Positions 52,549 to 60,155 of a stretch of 64,000 nucleotides of DNA are shown here, in pieces. The DNA is from DASUBV01 sp036510065 (GTDB lineage Bacteria; Actinomycetota; Actinomycetes; Streptosporangiales; Streptosporangiaceae). Numbering within the stretch: the first letter of the stretch is position 1; the number at the start of each line of letters is the position of its first letter. The stretch lies in assembly GCA_036510065.1 (NCBI GenBank), contig DATCEO010000203.1:4325-68324 (forward strand), in the 5' to 3' direction. The notes below the pieces were generated by a model, which saw only the letters and a list, made by a program, of their open reading frames with translations, had not been told where the DNA came from and made no database searches. The position numbers and the translations under genes are program-made.

Positions 52549-53613
52549 ATGACCTGTCACGAAGAAGAACGCGTGCAGGTCCTGGTCGTCGGCGCAGGCG
52601 CTGCTGGGCTCGCGACCTCGCTGGAGCTGGCCCGCCGGGGGCTCGCGCCGCTGGTCCTCGAGCACAGGCCGGGCGCCTCAAGTCATCCGCGGGCGACCGC
52701 TCTGACCGCCGAGACCATGCAGCTGATGACCCGCTGGGGAGCCGAGCCAGAAGTGCGGCGCCTAGGCTTCCGGTCCGAGCACGCGATGTCGATCCGCTCC
52801 TGCCTCGCCGGCCGGGAAATCCAGCGGCTGCCCTTCCACGACCACGTGTGGACCTGCGCACAGGACCACCTCGAATCCATCCTCGCCCAGTGCGCCGTAC
52901 AGGGTGGGACCCAGCTGAGGTACGGCTCCCAGCTGACCGACCTGGAGCCCGCTGACGGGGCAGTGCTAGCTACCGTTCCGGCTCAGGGGAACGGCTCTTC
53001 CACGATCCGGGCGCAGTACGTCGTCGGCTCCGACGGCGCGCACAGCGCCGTGCGCCAGGCCAGCGGGATCGCTACTTCCAGGGCCCGCGGCTACGGACAC
53101 TGGATCAGTATCCTGTTCCGCTCGCCCCTGCGTGACTACACCGGCGACGAGCCCTGCATGGTGTACGGCATCGGCGACCCTTCAACCGGCGGCGTGTTCG
53201 TCCCCACAGACGCCACCGACCGCTGGATCCGCGGCCTGCCATGGCACCCCGAGCTAGGCGAACGACTTGAGAACTATGGCCAGGCCCGTTGCGAGGACCT
53301 GGTCCGCTCTGGCGCCGGCGTCCCGGATCTTCCGGTTGAGATCCTCGACATCCGCACATTCGAGATGATGGCGTCTATTGCCGACAGGTACCGGGCGGGC
53401 CGGGTCATCCTGGCTGGGGACGCCGCTCACGTATTCACCCCCTCGACCGGCATGGGACTCAACCTCGCCATCCACGACGGAACAGTGCTGGCGCAATACC
53501 TCGCCGACGCCATCAGCCACGGTGACCAGCCCGAGATGCTCGACCTGTACGAGCAAGCATGCAGGCCGCTCGCCGAGAAGCTGCTGGAACCCGACATCGC
53601 TCCGGCTCTATGA
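52549..53613 (+). CDS. FAD-dependent monooxygenase (PHBH-fold)
   Basis: A 354-residue flavin hydroxylase. It has the GxGxxG fold (VQVLVVGAGAAGLATSLELARRGLAPLVLEHRPG), the DG motif (VVGSDGAHSAVRQASGI) and the GD motif (AGRVILAGDAAHVFTPSTGMGLNLAIHDG). It hydroxylates an aromatic or lipid substrate with NAD(P)H. GGAGG precedes ATG 52549. It is divergent from its probable repressor. The C-terminal thioredoxin-like domain found in many 500-residue relatives is absent, so this is the short form or a shortened gene. Confidence 0.9.
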   Translation: MTCHEEERVQVLVVGAGAAGLATSLELARRGLAPLVLEHRPGASSHPRATALTAETMQLMTRWGAEPEVRRLGFRSEHAMSIRSCLAGREIQRLPFHDHVWTCAQDHLESILAQCAVQGGTQLRYGSQLTDLEPADGAVLATVPAQGNGSSTIRAQYVVGSDGAHSAVRQASGIATSRARGYGHWISILFRSPLRDYTGDEPCMVYGIGDPSTGGVFVPTDATDRWIRGLPWHPELGERLENYGQARCEDLVRSGAGVPDLPVEILDIRTFEMMASIADRYRAGRVILAGDAAHVFTPSTGMGLNLAIHDGTVLAQYLADAISHGDQPEMLDLYEQACRPLAEKLLEPDIAPAL

Positions 53614-53833
53614 TCGCCGAGATCTGCGATCCCTACCGGTGCGCGATGAAGCCTTTACCCCAGCCTCCGCGGCGCAGCGCAGAAATGCTAGATATGCGCA
53701 CTTCACTGGCGGCGGCACCGCGCTCGGTGTCGCCGCGTCGAACGGCGGCTACGGCGCAGCTAAAGCGCCGGTCCGGGACCTGTCCTTGGGATAATCTCCC
53801 GCCGGCCGGCGCGTCGGCCCCACTTCCAGCGCG

Positions 53834-54040
53834 GTGCTCGACGGGATCGAGGCGACCCGCCGCCTCATCCGCGCGCAGCCCCGGCCCTGGTCCTGATCGT
53901 CACCACCTTCGGGCTCGATACCTACGTCTACGAAGCCCTGCGCGCCGGCGCCCGCCGCATCCTGCAGAAGCTCGACCTCCGCGACCGCGCCCAGGCCGTG
54001 ATCTACGCCTACGAGCCCGGCCTGATCGCGCCGGGCGGAC
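53834..54040 (+). pseudogene. NarL-type response regulator remnant
   Basis: VLDGIEATRRLIRAQP in one frame, then LVLIVTTFGLDTYVYEALRAGA in another, then ILQKLDLRDRAQAVIYAYEPGLIAPG. These are the receiver beta-4/5 region and the end of a LuxR-type HTH. The middle (about 75 residues) is deleted and the frame has shifted. The tail overlaps the 3' end of the alpha/beta hydrolase on the other strand. Confidence 0.75.
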
Positions 54041-54956
54041 CCGCCGGCGACCGCGACGCCTCGGCGCGGTCGGCGACGGCCCGGACCTCGTCGGCCACCC
54101 GAGGCCACACGGCAGCGGGCAGGTCGTGCCCGACCCCCGGCAGGATGACGAGCCTGGCGCCGTCGATCGCGGCGGCGGTGCGGCGGGCCGCGGCGGGGCG
54201 CAGGACCTGATCGGCGTCGCCGTGCAGGACGAGCGCGGGCACCCTCAGCTGCGCCAGCGAACCGCCGTGCCATTTCGCGCCGGCCTGACGGCTCTGCGCG
54301 CGGGTGTCGCGAACGCCGCTGACGGCATCGCGCTCGATCCGCGCCCGGGCCGCCGCCTCGTCGAAGGGATACCCCGGCGAGGCGACCGCGCGAGCGAGCG
54401 CGAGGCCCAGGGCGATGTCGCCGTCGCGGCCCTCGGGGAACTTCATCCGGGCGAACCGGGCCACCTGCCCGAGGTGCACGTACCGGCTGGCCCGCAGGCC
54501 GCTGATATCGCCGGGCAGCGACGAGGCGGAGGTGATGCTGCGCACCCGGCCGGGATGACGCAGGGCGATGCGCTGGGCGAGCTGGCCGCCCATCGACGCC
54601 CCGAACAGGTGCGCTGAGTCCCAGCCGAGCGCATCCAGGACCGCGACGGCGTCGTCGGTCATGTCCTCGGCCGTATAGGCCGCCGAGCGCCCGCGCAGCA
54701 CGCTGACGATGGGGCTGCCCGGCCCGGTGTCCGGCAGGTGGGTGGACTCACCGGCGTCCCGCTGGTCGAAGGCCGCCACGTGGAAGCCGCGGCTGATCAG
54801 CTCGTCGATGAGCCCCTCCGGCCACCAGAACCTCGACACCCCCAGGCCCATGACCAGCAGCAGCGGGTCCCCGCCCGCGCCGCCCAGGTCCTGATAGGCG
54901 ATGTCGACGGCGCCGTTGCGGGCGTGCCAGGTTGCCCCCGGTTCGTTACTGCTCAT
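54009..54956 (-). CDS. Alpha/beta hydrolase
   Basis: A 315-residue hydrolase with the usual fold: oxyanion region LLLVMGLGVSRFWW, DQRDAGES, nucleophile elbow G-A-S-M-G (LFGASMGGQLAQRIAL), acid in LVLHGDADQVL, and His in PGVGHDLPAAV. The catalytic triad is Ser-Asp-His. Substrate unknown; the group includes esterases and proline iminopeptidase-like lipases. The upstream region carries a GTTCGCGAAC palindrome. Its C-terminus overlaps a response-regulator remnant. Confidence 0.88.
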   Translation of the reverse strand: MSSNEPGATWHARNGAVDIAYQDLGGAGGDPLLLVMGLGVSRFWWPEGLIDELISRGFHVAAFDQRDAGESTHLPDTGPGSPIVSVLRGRSAAYTAEDMTDDAVAVLDALGWDSAHLFGASMGGQLAQRIALRHPGRVRSITSASSLPGDISGLRASRYVHLGQVARFARMKFPEGRDGDIALGLALARAVASPGYPFDEAAARARIERDAVSGVRDTRAQSRQAGAKWHGGSLAQLRVPALVLHGDADQVLRPAAARRTAAAIDGARLVILPGVGHDLPAAVWPRVADEVRAVADRAEASRSPAGPPGAIRPGS

Positions 54957-54966
54957 GGGTGCTCCT

Positions 54967-55018
54967 TATTTGCAAACACTGTTCGCGAACTAGACTAGGC
55001 GCTTGATAACGGCGTTCG
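54967..55018 (-). promoter_or_regulatory. Palindromic operator-like sites before the hydrolase
   Basis: GTTCGCGAAC at 54981-54990 is a perfect ten-base palindrome. TTTGCAAA at about 54969-54976 is another, and a GTTCGCAAAC half-copy lies at about 55013. Such spacing fits a TetR-family operator, but no regulator gene is adjacent. Confidence 0.55.
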
Positions 55019-55044
55019 CAAACCGGCGTCGGTGGAGCAGGAGA

Positions 55045-56094
55045 TTAGAGGTGGCGGCCGAGCAGGGTCAGGTCGGCGGGGGACAGCCGGTCGCTCGCGG
55101 TCTTGGCCTGGTGCCAGTACGGGTACAGCAGCGGCGGATCGCTGACCGCCTCCAGCAGGCCGAACTCGTCGTCGGTCAGGACCAGGTCCGCGGCGGCCAG
55201 GTTGTCCGCCAGCTGCTCGGTGGTCCGGGCGCCGACCACCAGCGACGTCACGGCGGGCTTGCGCAGCAGGTAGGCCAGCGCGACCTGTGCCGCGGAGACG
55301 CCGCGTGACTTGCCGATGTCGAGCAGGACATCGACCGTGTCATACAAAACGGACTGGTCCCGCACGGGCGGCTCGTTCCAGTCGGTCAGCTGTCGCGAGC
55401 CGGCCGCGGGCTGCGCATCCCGCCGGTACTTGCCTGACAGCAGGCCGCCCGCCAGCGGACTCCAGACCAGCACGCCCAGGCCCTGGTCCACGGCCGCGGG
55501 AATCAGCTCGTACTCCGCGTCGCGAGCCTGCAGCGAGTAGTAGATCTGCTGGCTGACGAACCGGGGCAGGCTCAGCCGGTCGGCGATGCCGAGTGCCTTC
55601 ATCAGCTGCCAGCCGGCGTAGTTGGAGCCCCCGACGTACCGGACCTTGCCGGAGGTGACCAGGAAGTCCAGCGCCTCCAGGGTCTCTTCCAGCGGAGTCA
55701 GGCCGTCCCACTCGTGCACCTGGTACAGGTCGATGTGATCGGTGCCCAGCCGGCGCAGGCTGGCCTCGCACCCGGTCACCACGTGGTGGCGGGACAGCCC
55801 GGCGTCGTTAGGCCCGGGGCCCATCGGCATCCGGACCTTGGTGGCGACCAGGACCTCGTCCCGGCGGCCCTTCAGGGCCTGCCCCAGGATCTCCTCGGCC
55901 AGCCCGCCGGAGTACACGTCCGCGGTGTCGAAGAGGTTGACCCCGGCTTCCAGGCACTGATCCACCTGGCGGCGCGCCTCCTCCTCGCCCGTCGAGCCGA
56001 CGTCCGCGAAGCCGCCGCGGCCGCCGAACGTCATGGTTCCCATAGTGAGGACGGAGACCCGCAGACCTGACCCGCCCAGTGCGCGATATTCCAT
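55045..56094 (-). CDS. Aldo/keto reductase 2
   Basis: A 349-residue NADPH-dependent TIM-barrel reductase. Tetrad residues: Asp and Tyr in NLFDTADVYSGG, Lys in LVATKVRM, and His in DLYQVHEWDG. The NADP-binding end is TSLVVGARTTEQLADNLAAADLVL. The start ATG 56094 has TAGGTT six bases upstream (56101-56106 on this strand). It shares fold but modest sequence with the reductase at 40553, so they are not recent duplicates. Confidence 0.92.
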   Translation of the reverse strand: MEYRALGGSGLRVSVLTMGTMTFGGRGGFADVGSTGEEEARRQVDQCLEAGVNLFDTADVYSGGLAEEILGQALKGRRDEVLVATKVRMPMGPGPNDAGLSRHHVVTGCEASLRRLGTDHIDLYQVHEWDGLTPLEETLEALDFLVTSGKVRYVGGSNYAGWQLMKALGIADRLSLPRFVSQQIYYSLQARDAEYELIPAAVDQGLGVLVWSPLAGGLLSGKYRRDAQPAAGSRQLTDWNEPPVRDQSVLYDTVDVLLDIGKSRGVSAAQVALAYLLRKPAVTSLVVGARTTEQLADNLAAADLVLTDDEFGLLEAVSDPPLLYPYWHQAKTASDRLSPADLTLLGRHL

Positions 56095-56264
56095 GGTCTG
56101 AACCTATCGCTCCCGGCGCGGGCGGCCCCGGAACGGCGGCCCTGGTCCTTCGGGTCACGATCGCTACCAAGGGCAGGTGAACATTGGATGGGGCGTTCCT
56201 GACATGTCGCGGGATAGTTGGTACGCCCCTCGACACGACTTTACTCACTCATGACCCTGGTCAC

Positions 56265-57413
56265 GTGAACGATTTTCTTCTGGTCCTGGTGGTCATCACC
56301 GCACTGTGCTTTGACTTCACCAACGGCTTCCATGACACCGGCAACGCGATGGCGACCTCCATCGCCACCCAGGCGCTGAGCCCGCGCGTGGCCGTGGCCC
56401 TGTCTGGGGTGCTGAACCTGGTGGGGGCGTTCCTGTCGCTGAGCGTCGCGGCGACGATCGCCAGCGGCCTGGTCGACACCAACCTGGTGACGCTGCCCGT
56501 GGTCGCCGCCGGCCTGGTCGGCGGGATCATCTGGAACCTGCTCACCTGGCTGTTCGGCATCCCGTCGAGTTCGTCGCACGCGCTCATCGGCGGGGTGATC
56601 GGCTCGACCATCGCGGCGGCCGGCGGGCACGCGATCCAGTGGCACGACCTGGTGTCGAAGGTCATCATCCCGGCCGGGCTGTCGCCGATCATCGCCGCCC
56701 TCATCGCGGCGACCGGGACGTGGCTGCTCTACCGGATCAGCCGTAGCCTGACCGAACGGGCCCGCGGCCGGGGCTTCCGGATCGGGCAGATCGGGTCGGC
56801 GTCGATGGTGTCCCTGGCGCACGGCACGAACGACGCGCAGAAGACGATGGGCGTCATCACGCTGGCCCTGATCGTGAACGGGACGGTGCCCAAGAACGCC
56901 ACCGCCCCGTTCTGGGTCATCCTCTCCTGCGGCCTGGCGATCAGCCTCGGCACCTACCTGGGCGGCTGGCGGGTGATCCGCACCCTCGGTAAGGGACTCG
57001 TAGAGATCCAGGCGCCGCAGGGCATGGCGGCCGAGTCCGCCTCGGCCGCGGTCATCCTGCTGTCCAGCGGCTTCGGCTACTCGCTGTCCACCACGCACGT
57101 CGCCACCGGGTCGATCGTCGGCACCGGGCTCGGCAAGCGGGGTGCCGATGTCCGCTGGAACACTGCCGGGCGCATGGCTACGGCATGGCTGTTCACCCTG
57201 CCGTGTGCCGGGCTGATGGGGGCCGGGGCAGAATTCCTGGCCCGCGCGATCGGCCGCACGCCGGGCGTGATTGTCGTCCTGGCCATCCTGGCCGCCGTAG
57301 CGGGGGCGGTCTACTGGAGGTCGCGTGCGAACAAGGTCGACCACAACAACGTGAATGACGAATGGACCGGATCAGTCGCTCCGGCCGAGCCCGAGCCCGC
57401 GGCAGCGGCCTGA
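56265..57413 (+). CDS. pit: Inorganic phosphate transporter, PiT family
   Basis: A 382-residue membrane transporter for phosphate, often as a metal-phosphate complex. The two PiT repeats show FDFTNGFHDTGNAMATSIAT near the start and SLAHGTNDAQKTMGVI in the second half, with about ten membrane helices and GIPSSSSHALIGGVIGS, and STTHVATGSIVG. GTG 56265 is where conservation begins; an ATG at 56184 is in frame but adds non-family residues. The next genes include PPK2, so phosphate import and polyphosphate use are neighbours. Confidence 0.93.
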   Translation: MNDFLLVLVVITALCFDFTNGFHDTGNAMATSIATQALSPRVAVALSGVLNLVGAFLSLSVAATIASGLVDTNLVTLPVVAAGLVGGIIWNLLTWLFGIPSSSSHALIGGVIGSTIAAAGGHAIQWHDLVSKVIIPAGLSPIIAALIAATGTWLLYRISRSLTERARGRGFRIGQIGSASMVSLAHGTNDAQKTMGVITLALIVNGTVPKNATAPFWVILSCGLAISLGTYLGGWRVIRTLGKGLVEIQAPQGMAAESASAAVILLSSGFGYSLSTTHVATGSIVGTGLGKRGADVRWNTAGRMATAWLFTLPCAGLMGAGAEFLARAIGRTPGVIVVLAILAAVAGAVYWRSRANKVDHNNVNDEWTGSVAPAEPEPAAAA

Positions 57414-57444
57414 GCGACCGAGAATAGGGAGCGGGGAGCAGACA

Positions 57445-57714
57445 ATGTCGTGGATCAACCTGGCAGCGCTCTGGAAGATCGTAGTTTTCGGCCTGATCGC
57501 TGGTGCGGGGCTCCCGGCGCTATTCGCTCTCGGCCTGCTCGCCCTGTCCAGGGGCGGCGGCCGGGCCCAGGTGGCCGGCGACGACTCCGATGTCGTGGTC
57601 GGCGGCAACCCGGCGGGCATCGTGGTGGCCGCGCTCTGCTTTCTGGTCGTGCTGGCCGCAATCGGGTGGGGAATCTATGAGATTTATCAAATTGGCCATC
57701 CCGCGACGAAGTAA
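57445..57714 (+). CDS. Small two-helix membrane protein
   Basis: An 89-residue protein with two membrane helices (WKIVVFGLIAGAGLPALFALGLLAL and GIVVAALCFLVVLAAIGWGIYEIYQI) joined by an acidic Gly-rich loop (GGGRAQVAGDDSDVVVGGN). AGGGAG precedes ATG 57445, which lies 31 bp after the phosphate transporter, so it may be co-transcribed and help it. No family recognised. Confidence 0.75.
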   Translation: MSWINLAALWKIVVFGLIAGAGLPALFALGLLALSRGGGRAQVAGDDSDVVVGGNPAGIVVAALCFLVVLAAIGWGIYEIYQIGHPATK

Positions 57715-57760
57715 CCAGCGACGAAGTAACCCGCGACGAAGTAACCAGCTACGAAGTAAC
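57701..57760. repeat. Four tandem 15-bp repeats
   Basis: Four consecutive units of the type C-[CA]-G-C-[GT]-ACGAAGTAAC, each 15 bp. Because 15 is a multiple of three, each unit keeps the frame of the small membrane protein, whose TAA stop lies in the first unit; every later unit repeats the same stop in frame. Confidence 0.95.
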
Positions 57761-57803
57761 CAGTTCCCACCTGACATGCTGCAATAACTAGAGGATTGAG
57801 AAC

Positions 57804-58103
57804 ATGGCGCTGCCCCCTGTCCTGAGCTCGATCATCGGCTGGCTGCGAGCCGGCTATCCGGACGGCGTTCCTGACGTCGACTACGTGCCGCTGTTCGCGC
57901 TGCTGGCCAGCCAGCTGACTGACACTGAAGTGGCCCAGATCGCGACGGAGCTGGAAAGCTCCACTGATCCGCACTCGGCCGAGGCGATCCGGGAGGCGAT
58001 CGCGCTGGTGACCAACGGCAAGGCGCTGGACTCCGACGTGGCCCGGGTCCGGGCCCGGCTGGCGGGCGGCGGCTGGCCGCTGGCCAAGCCGCACCACGTC
58101 TGA
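57804..58103 (+). CDS. DUF3349 family protein
   Basis: A 99-residue helical protein: PPVLSSIIGWLRAGYPDGVPDVDYVPLFALLASQLTDTEVAQIATEL...AIREAIALVTNGKALDSDVARVRARLAGGGWPLA. This matches DUF3349, found in mycobacteria and relatives with no assigned function. AGAGGATTG precedes the ATG. It lies between the phosphate transporter and PPK2. Confidence 0.85.
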   Translation: MALPPVLSSIIGWLRAGYPDGVPDVDYVPLFALLASQLTDTEVAQIATELESSTDPHSAEAIREAIALVTNGKALDSDVARVRARLAGGGWPLAKPHHV

Positions 58104-58149
58104 TCCCCTCGTCGGCCGCTGTCGGCCTGTGCCCGCGCGCAGAATGAGT

Positions 58150-58155
58150 CATGAT
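58150..58155 (+). promoter_or_regulatory. -10 element (CATGAT) for PPK2, leaderless
   Basis: CATGAT is followed by six bases and ATG 58162. The resemblance to TATGAT and the fixed spacing support use of this start. Confidence 0.5.
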
Positions 58156-58161
58156 GTCGAT

Positions 58162-59076
58162 ATGACGAGCGGCGGCGGTCGCAAGCAAGATCCGGGGCGC
58201 GCTGCGCCGGACACTGCGGAAGCGAACGGGCACGGGCCATTGCTGGAGCCGGCGCCAGGCGCGGAGACCTGGCGCGAGGACTACCCGTACGGCACGCGGA
58301 TGAGCCGCCGCGAGTACGAGGAGGCCAAGCGCTCCCTGCAGATCGAGCTGCTCAAGGTGCAGAGCTGGGTCCGGCAGACCGGGCAGCGGGTCGTGCTGCT
58401 GTTCGAGGGCCGCGATGCCGCCGGCAAGGGCGGCACGATCAAGCGGTTCACTGAGCACCTCAACCCGCGCGGCGCCAGGGTCGTCGCCCTGGAGAAGCCC
58501 TCCGAGCGGGAGAGAACCCAGTGGTACTTCCAGCGCTACATCCAGCACCTGCCGGCCGCCGGCGAGATCGTGCTGCTGGACCGGTCCTGGTACAACCGGG
58601 CGGGCGTGGAGCGGGTGATGGAGTTCTGCACCCCGGCGGCGTACCTGGAGTTCATGCGGGAGGCGCCCGAGCTGGAGCGCATGCTGGTCCGCAGCGGCAT
58701 TCACCTGATCAAGTTCTGGTTCTCCGTGTCGCGCGGGGAGCAGCGCACCCGGTTCGCGGCCCGGCAGACCGACCCGGTGCGGCAGTGGAAGCTCAGCCCG
58801 ATGGACCTGGCGTCGCTGGACAAGTGGGACGCCTACACCGAGGCCAAGGAGGCGATGTTCTTCTACACCGACACGGCCGACGCGCCGTGGACGGTCATCA
58901 AGAGCAACGACAAGAAGCGAGCGAGGATTACTGCCCTGCGCTACGTGCTGCACACGCTGGACTACGCCGACAAGGACCCCGAGATCGTCGGCGTTCCCGA
59001 TCCGCTGATCGTGGGCTCAGCGGCGAGCGTCTACGAGCACGGCGAGCACACCGACCAGTTTTTCCCGCGGCTGTGA
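58162..59076 (+). CDS. ppk2: Polyphosphate kinase 2
   Basis: A 304-residue kinase that moves phosphate between polyphosphate and nucleotides. It has Walker A GRDAAGKGGTIK (83-94), Walker B region LLDRSWYNRAGVERVMEFC (Asp140), the lid-like RQTDPVRQWKLSPMDLASLDKWDAYTEAKEAMFFYTD, and WTVIKSNDKKRARI. This is the single-domain PPK2 form. ATG 58162 follows a leaderless -10. ATG 58144 and GTG 58129 are in frame upstream but less likely. PiT lies 750 bp upstream. Confidence 0.93.
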   Translation: MTSGGGRKQDPGRAAPDTAEANGHGPLLEPAPGAETWREDYPYGTRMSRREYEEAKRSLQIELLKVQSWVRQTGQRVVLLFEGRDAAGKGGTIKRFTEHLNPRGARVVALEKPSERERTQWYFQRYIQHLPAAGEIVLLDRSWYNRAGVERVMEFCTPAAYLEFMREAPELERMLVRSGIHLIKFWFSVSRGEQRTRFAARQTDPVRQWKLSPMDLASLDKWDAYTEAKEAMFFYTDTADAPWTVIKSNDKKRARITALRYVLHTLDYADKDPEIVGVPDPLIVGSAASVYEHGEHTDQFFPRL

Positions 59077-59133
59077 GGCGATCGCCGAGCGGCTGCGGCT
59101 CAGGCCATCATGCAGCCAGGTAGCGGAGGAATC

Positions 59134-59331
59134 ATGGCAGCCAAGTGGGAATACCGGGTCTCGTGGGTCGATGACGATATCGAGAAGGTCCATCTGCAGA
59201 TGGAGCACTGGGCCGAGCAGGGCTGGGAGCTCGTCAACGGCAGTACGTCCGTTTACCGGATCGGCGACAGCCTCACCCATGGCCTGCACTACCGGTACTC
59301 CCAGTACTGGCGCCGCGAGATAAACCGCTGA
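59134..59331 (+). CDS. Small DUF4177-like protein
   Basis: A 65-residue protein: WEYRVSWVDDDIEKVHLQMEHWAEQGWELVNGSTSVYRIGDSLTHGLHYRYSQYWRR. The WEY...LN-x-x-G-x-x-GWELV-like pattern recalls DUF4177. CGGAGGA lies four bases before ATG 59134. Function unknown. Confidence 0.75.
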   Translation: MAAKWEYRVSWVDDDIEKVHLQMEHWAEQGWELVNGSTSVYRIGDSLTHGLHYRYSQYWRREINR

Positions 59332-59346
59332 GGCCGCGCGGCTGCG

Positions 59347-60120
59347 TTACGCCAGTACTGGAGATGCCGGGTGCCCGAGATGCAGGCGCCCGGCGGGCGT
59401 GACCTCGAGCGTCCGGCCCTTGCCCTTCCGCACCCAGCCGGACGCCAGCGCGCTGTCGAGAACGGCGGCGCCCAGCGCCCCGCCCAGATGCGGCCGCTGC
59501 TCGGTCCAGTCCAGGCAGGTTATGGCCAGCTTGCGGCGGGGCGGCAGCTGCGCGTGCACGTCGACGCCCAGAGCCGCGAACCCGGCCGCGGCGCCCGGCC
59601 CGAGGGCGATCTCCGAGTTATCGGCGTCCGGGGGGGGCAGTAGCGCCCCGGCGGCGATGAGACGATCGAACACGGCCACGCCGGCCCGGCCGGCGAGGTG
59701 GTCGTAGCACGTGCGTGCCTCCGCCATCGAGGTCCCGGCCGCTCCGGCCGGCCCGGCCGCGGCGACGGCGTCGCGGCCGGCCGCCGCCAGCGGGCCCAGC
59801 GTGCTGAGCACCCCGGTGATCCGCCGGTCAGCCAGCTGATAGATGGCGTGCCGCCCTGACCTGGTGACTGTCACGATCCCGGCCGCACGCAGCCGGGAGA
59901 GGTGATTAGCCAGCCGCGGCGCGGCGATGTCCAGGTCGTCGGCGAGCTGCGACGCGGTACGCGGGCCGTCGCCGAGATCCTCCACCACGGCGAGCCGCAC
60001 GGGGTCACTCAGCTCGCGCATGAGCTCCGCCACGGCTCGCAGCCGCGGCTGGCCGATTCGCTCCGGCATCGGGGTTCCCGCCTCACTCGGCTCGGCTATG
60101 TTACGGTCATTGTTCATCAT
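59347..60120 (-). CDS. ArsR-type winged-helix regulator with C-terminal extension
   Basis: A 257-residue regulator. The HTH is at residues 28-100 (LRAVAELMRELSDPVRLAVVEDLGDGPRTASQLADDLDIAAPRLANHLSRLRAAGIVTVTRSGRHAIYQLAD). The C-terminal 150 residues (YDHLAGRAGVAVFDRLIAAGAL...LAITCLDWTEQRPHLGGALGAAVLDSALASGWVRKGKGRTLEVTPAGR) match the actinobacterial ArsR relatives whose targets are divergent. It sits back to back with a haloacetate-dehalogenase-like hydrolase and probably controls it. Confidence 0.88.
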   Translation of the reverse strand: MMNNDRNIAEPSEAGTPMPERIGQPRLRAVAELMRELSDPVRLAVVEDLGDGPRTASQLADDLDIAAPRLANHLSRLRAAGIVTVTRSGRHAIYQLADRRITGVLSTLGPLAAAGRDAVAAAGPAGAAGTSMAEARTCYDHLAGRAGVAVFDRLIAAGALLPPPDADNSEIALGPGAAAGFAALGVDVHAQLPPRRKLAITCLDWTEQRPHLGGALGAAVLDSALASGWVRKGKGRTLEVTPAGRLHLGHPASPVLA

Positions 60121-60135
60121 ACTGTGAACCGTTAA
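60101..60135. promoter_or_regulatory. Operator-like inverted repeat in the ArsR-hydrolase divergon
   Basis: GTTCA (60112-60116) and TGAAC (60125-60129) face each other over eight bases, and TTACGGT/ACCGTTAA flank them further out. The site overlaps the start of the regulator gene. Confidence 0.6.
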
Positions 60136-60155
60136 TGATGGGAGTAGGTAGGTTG

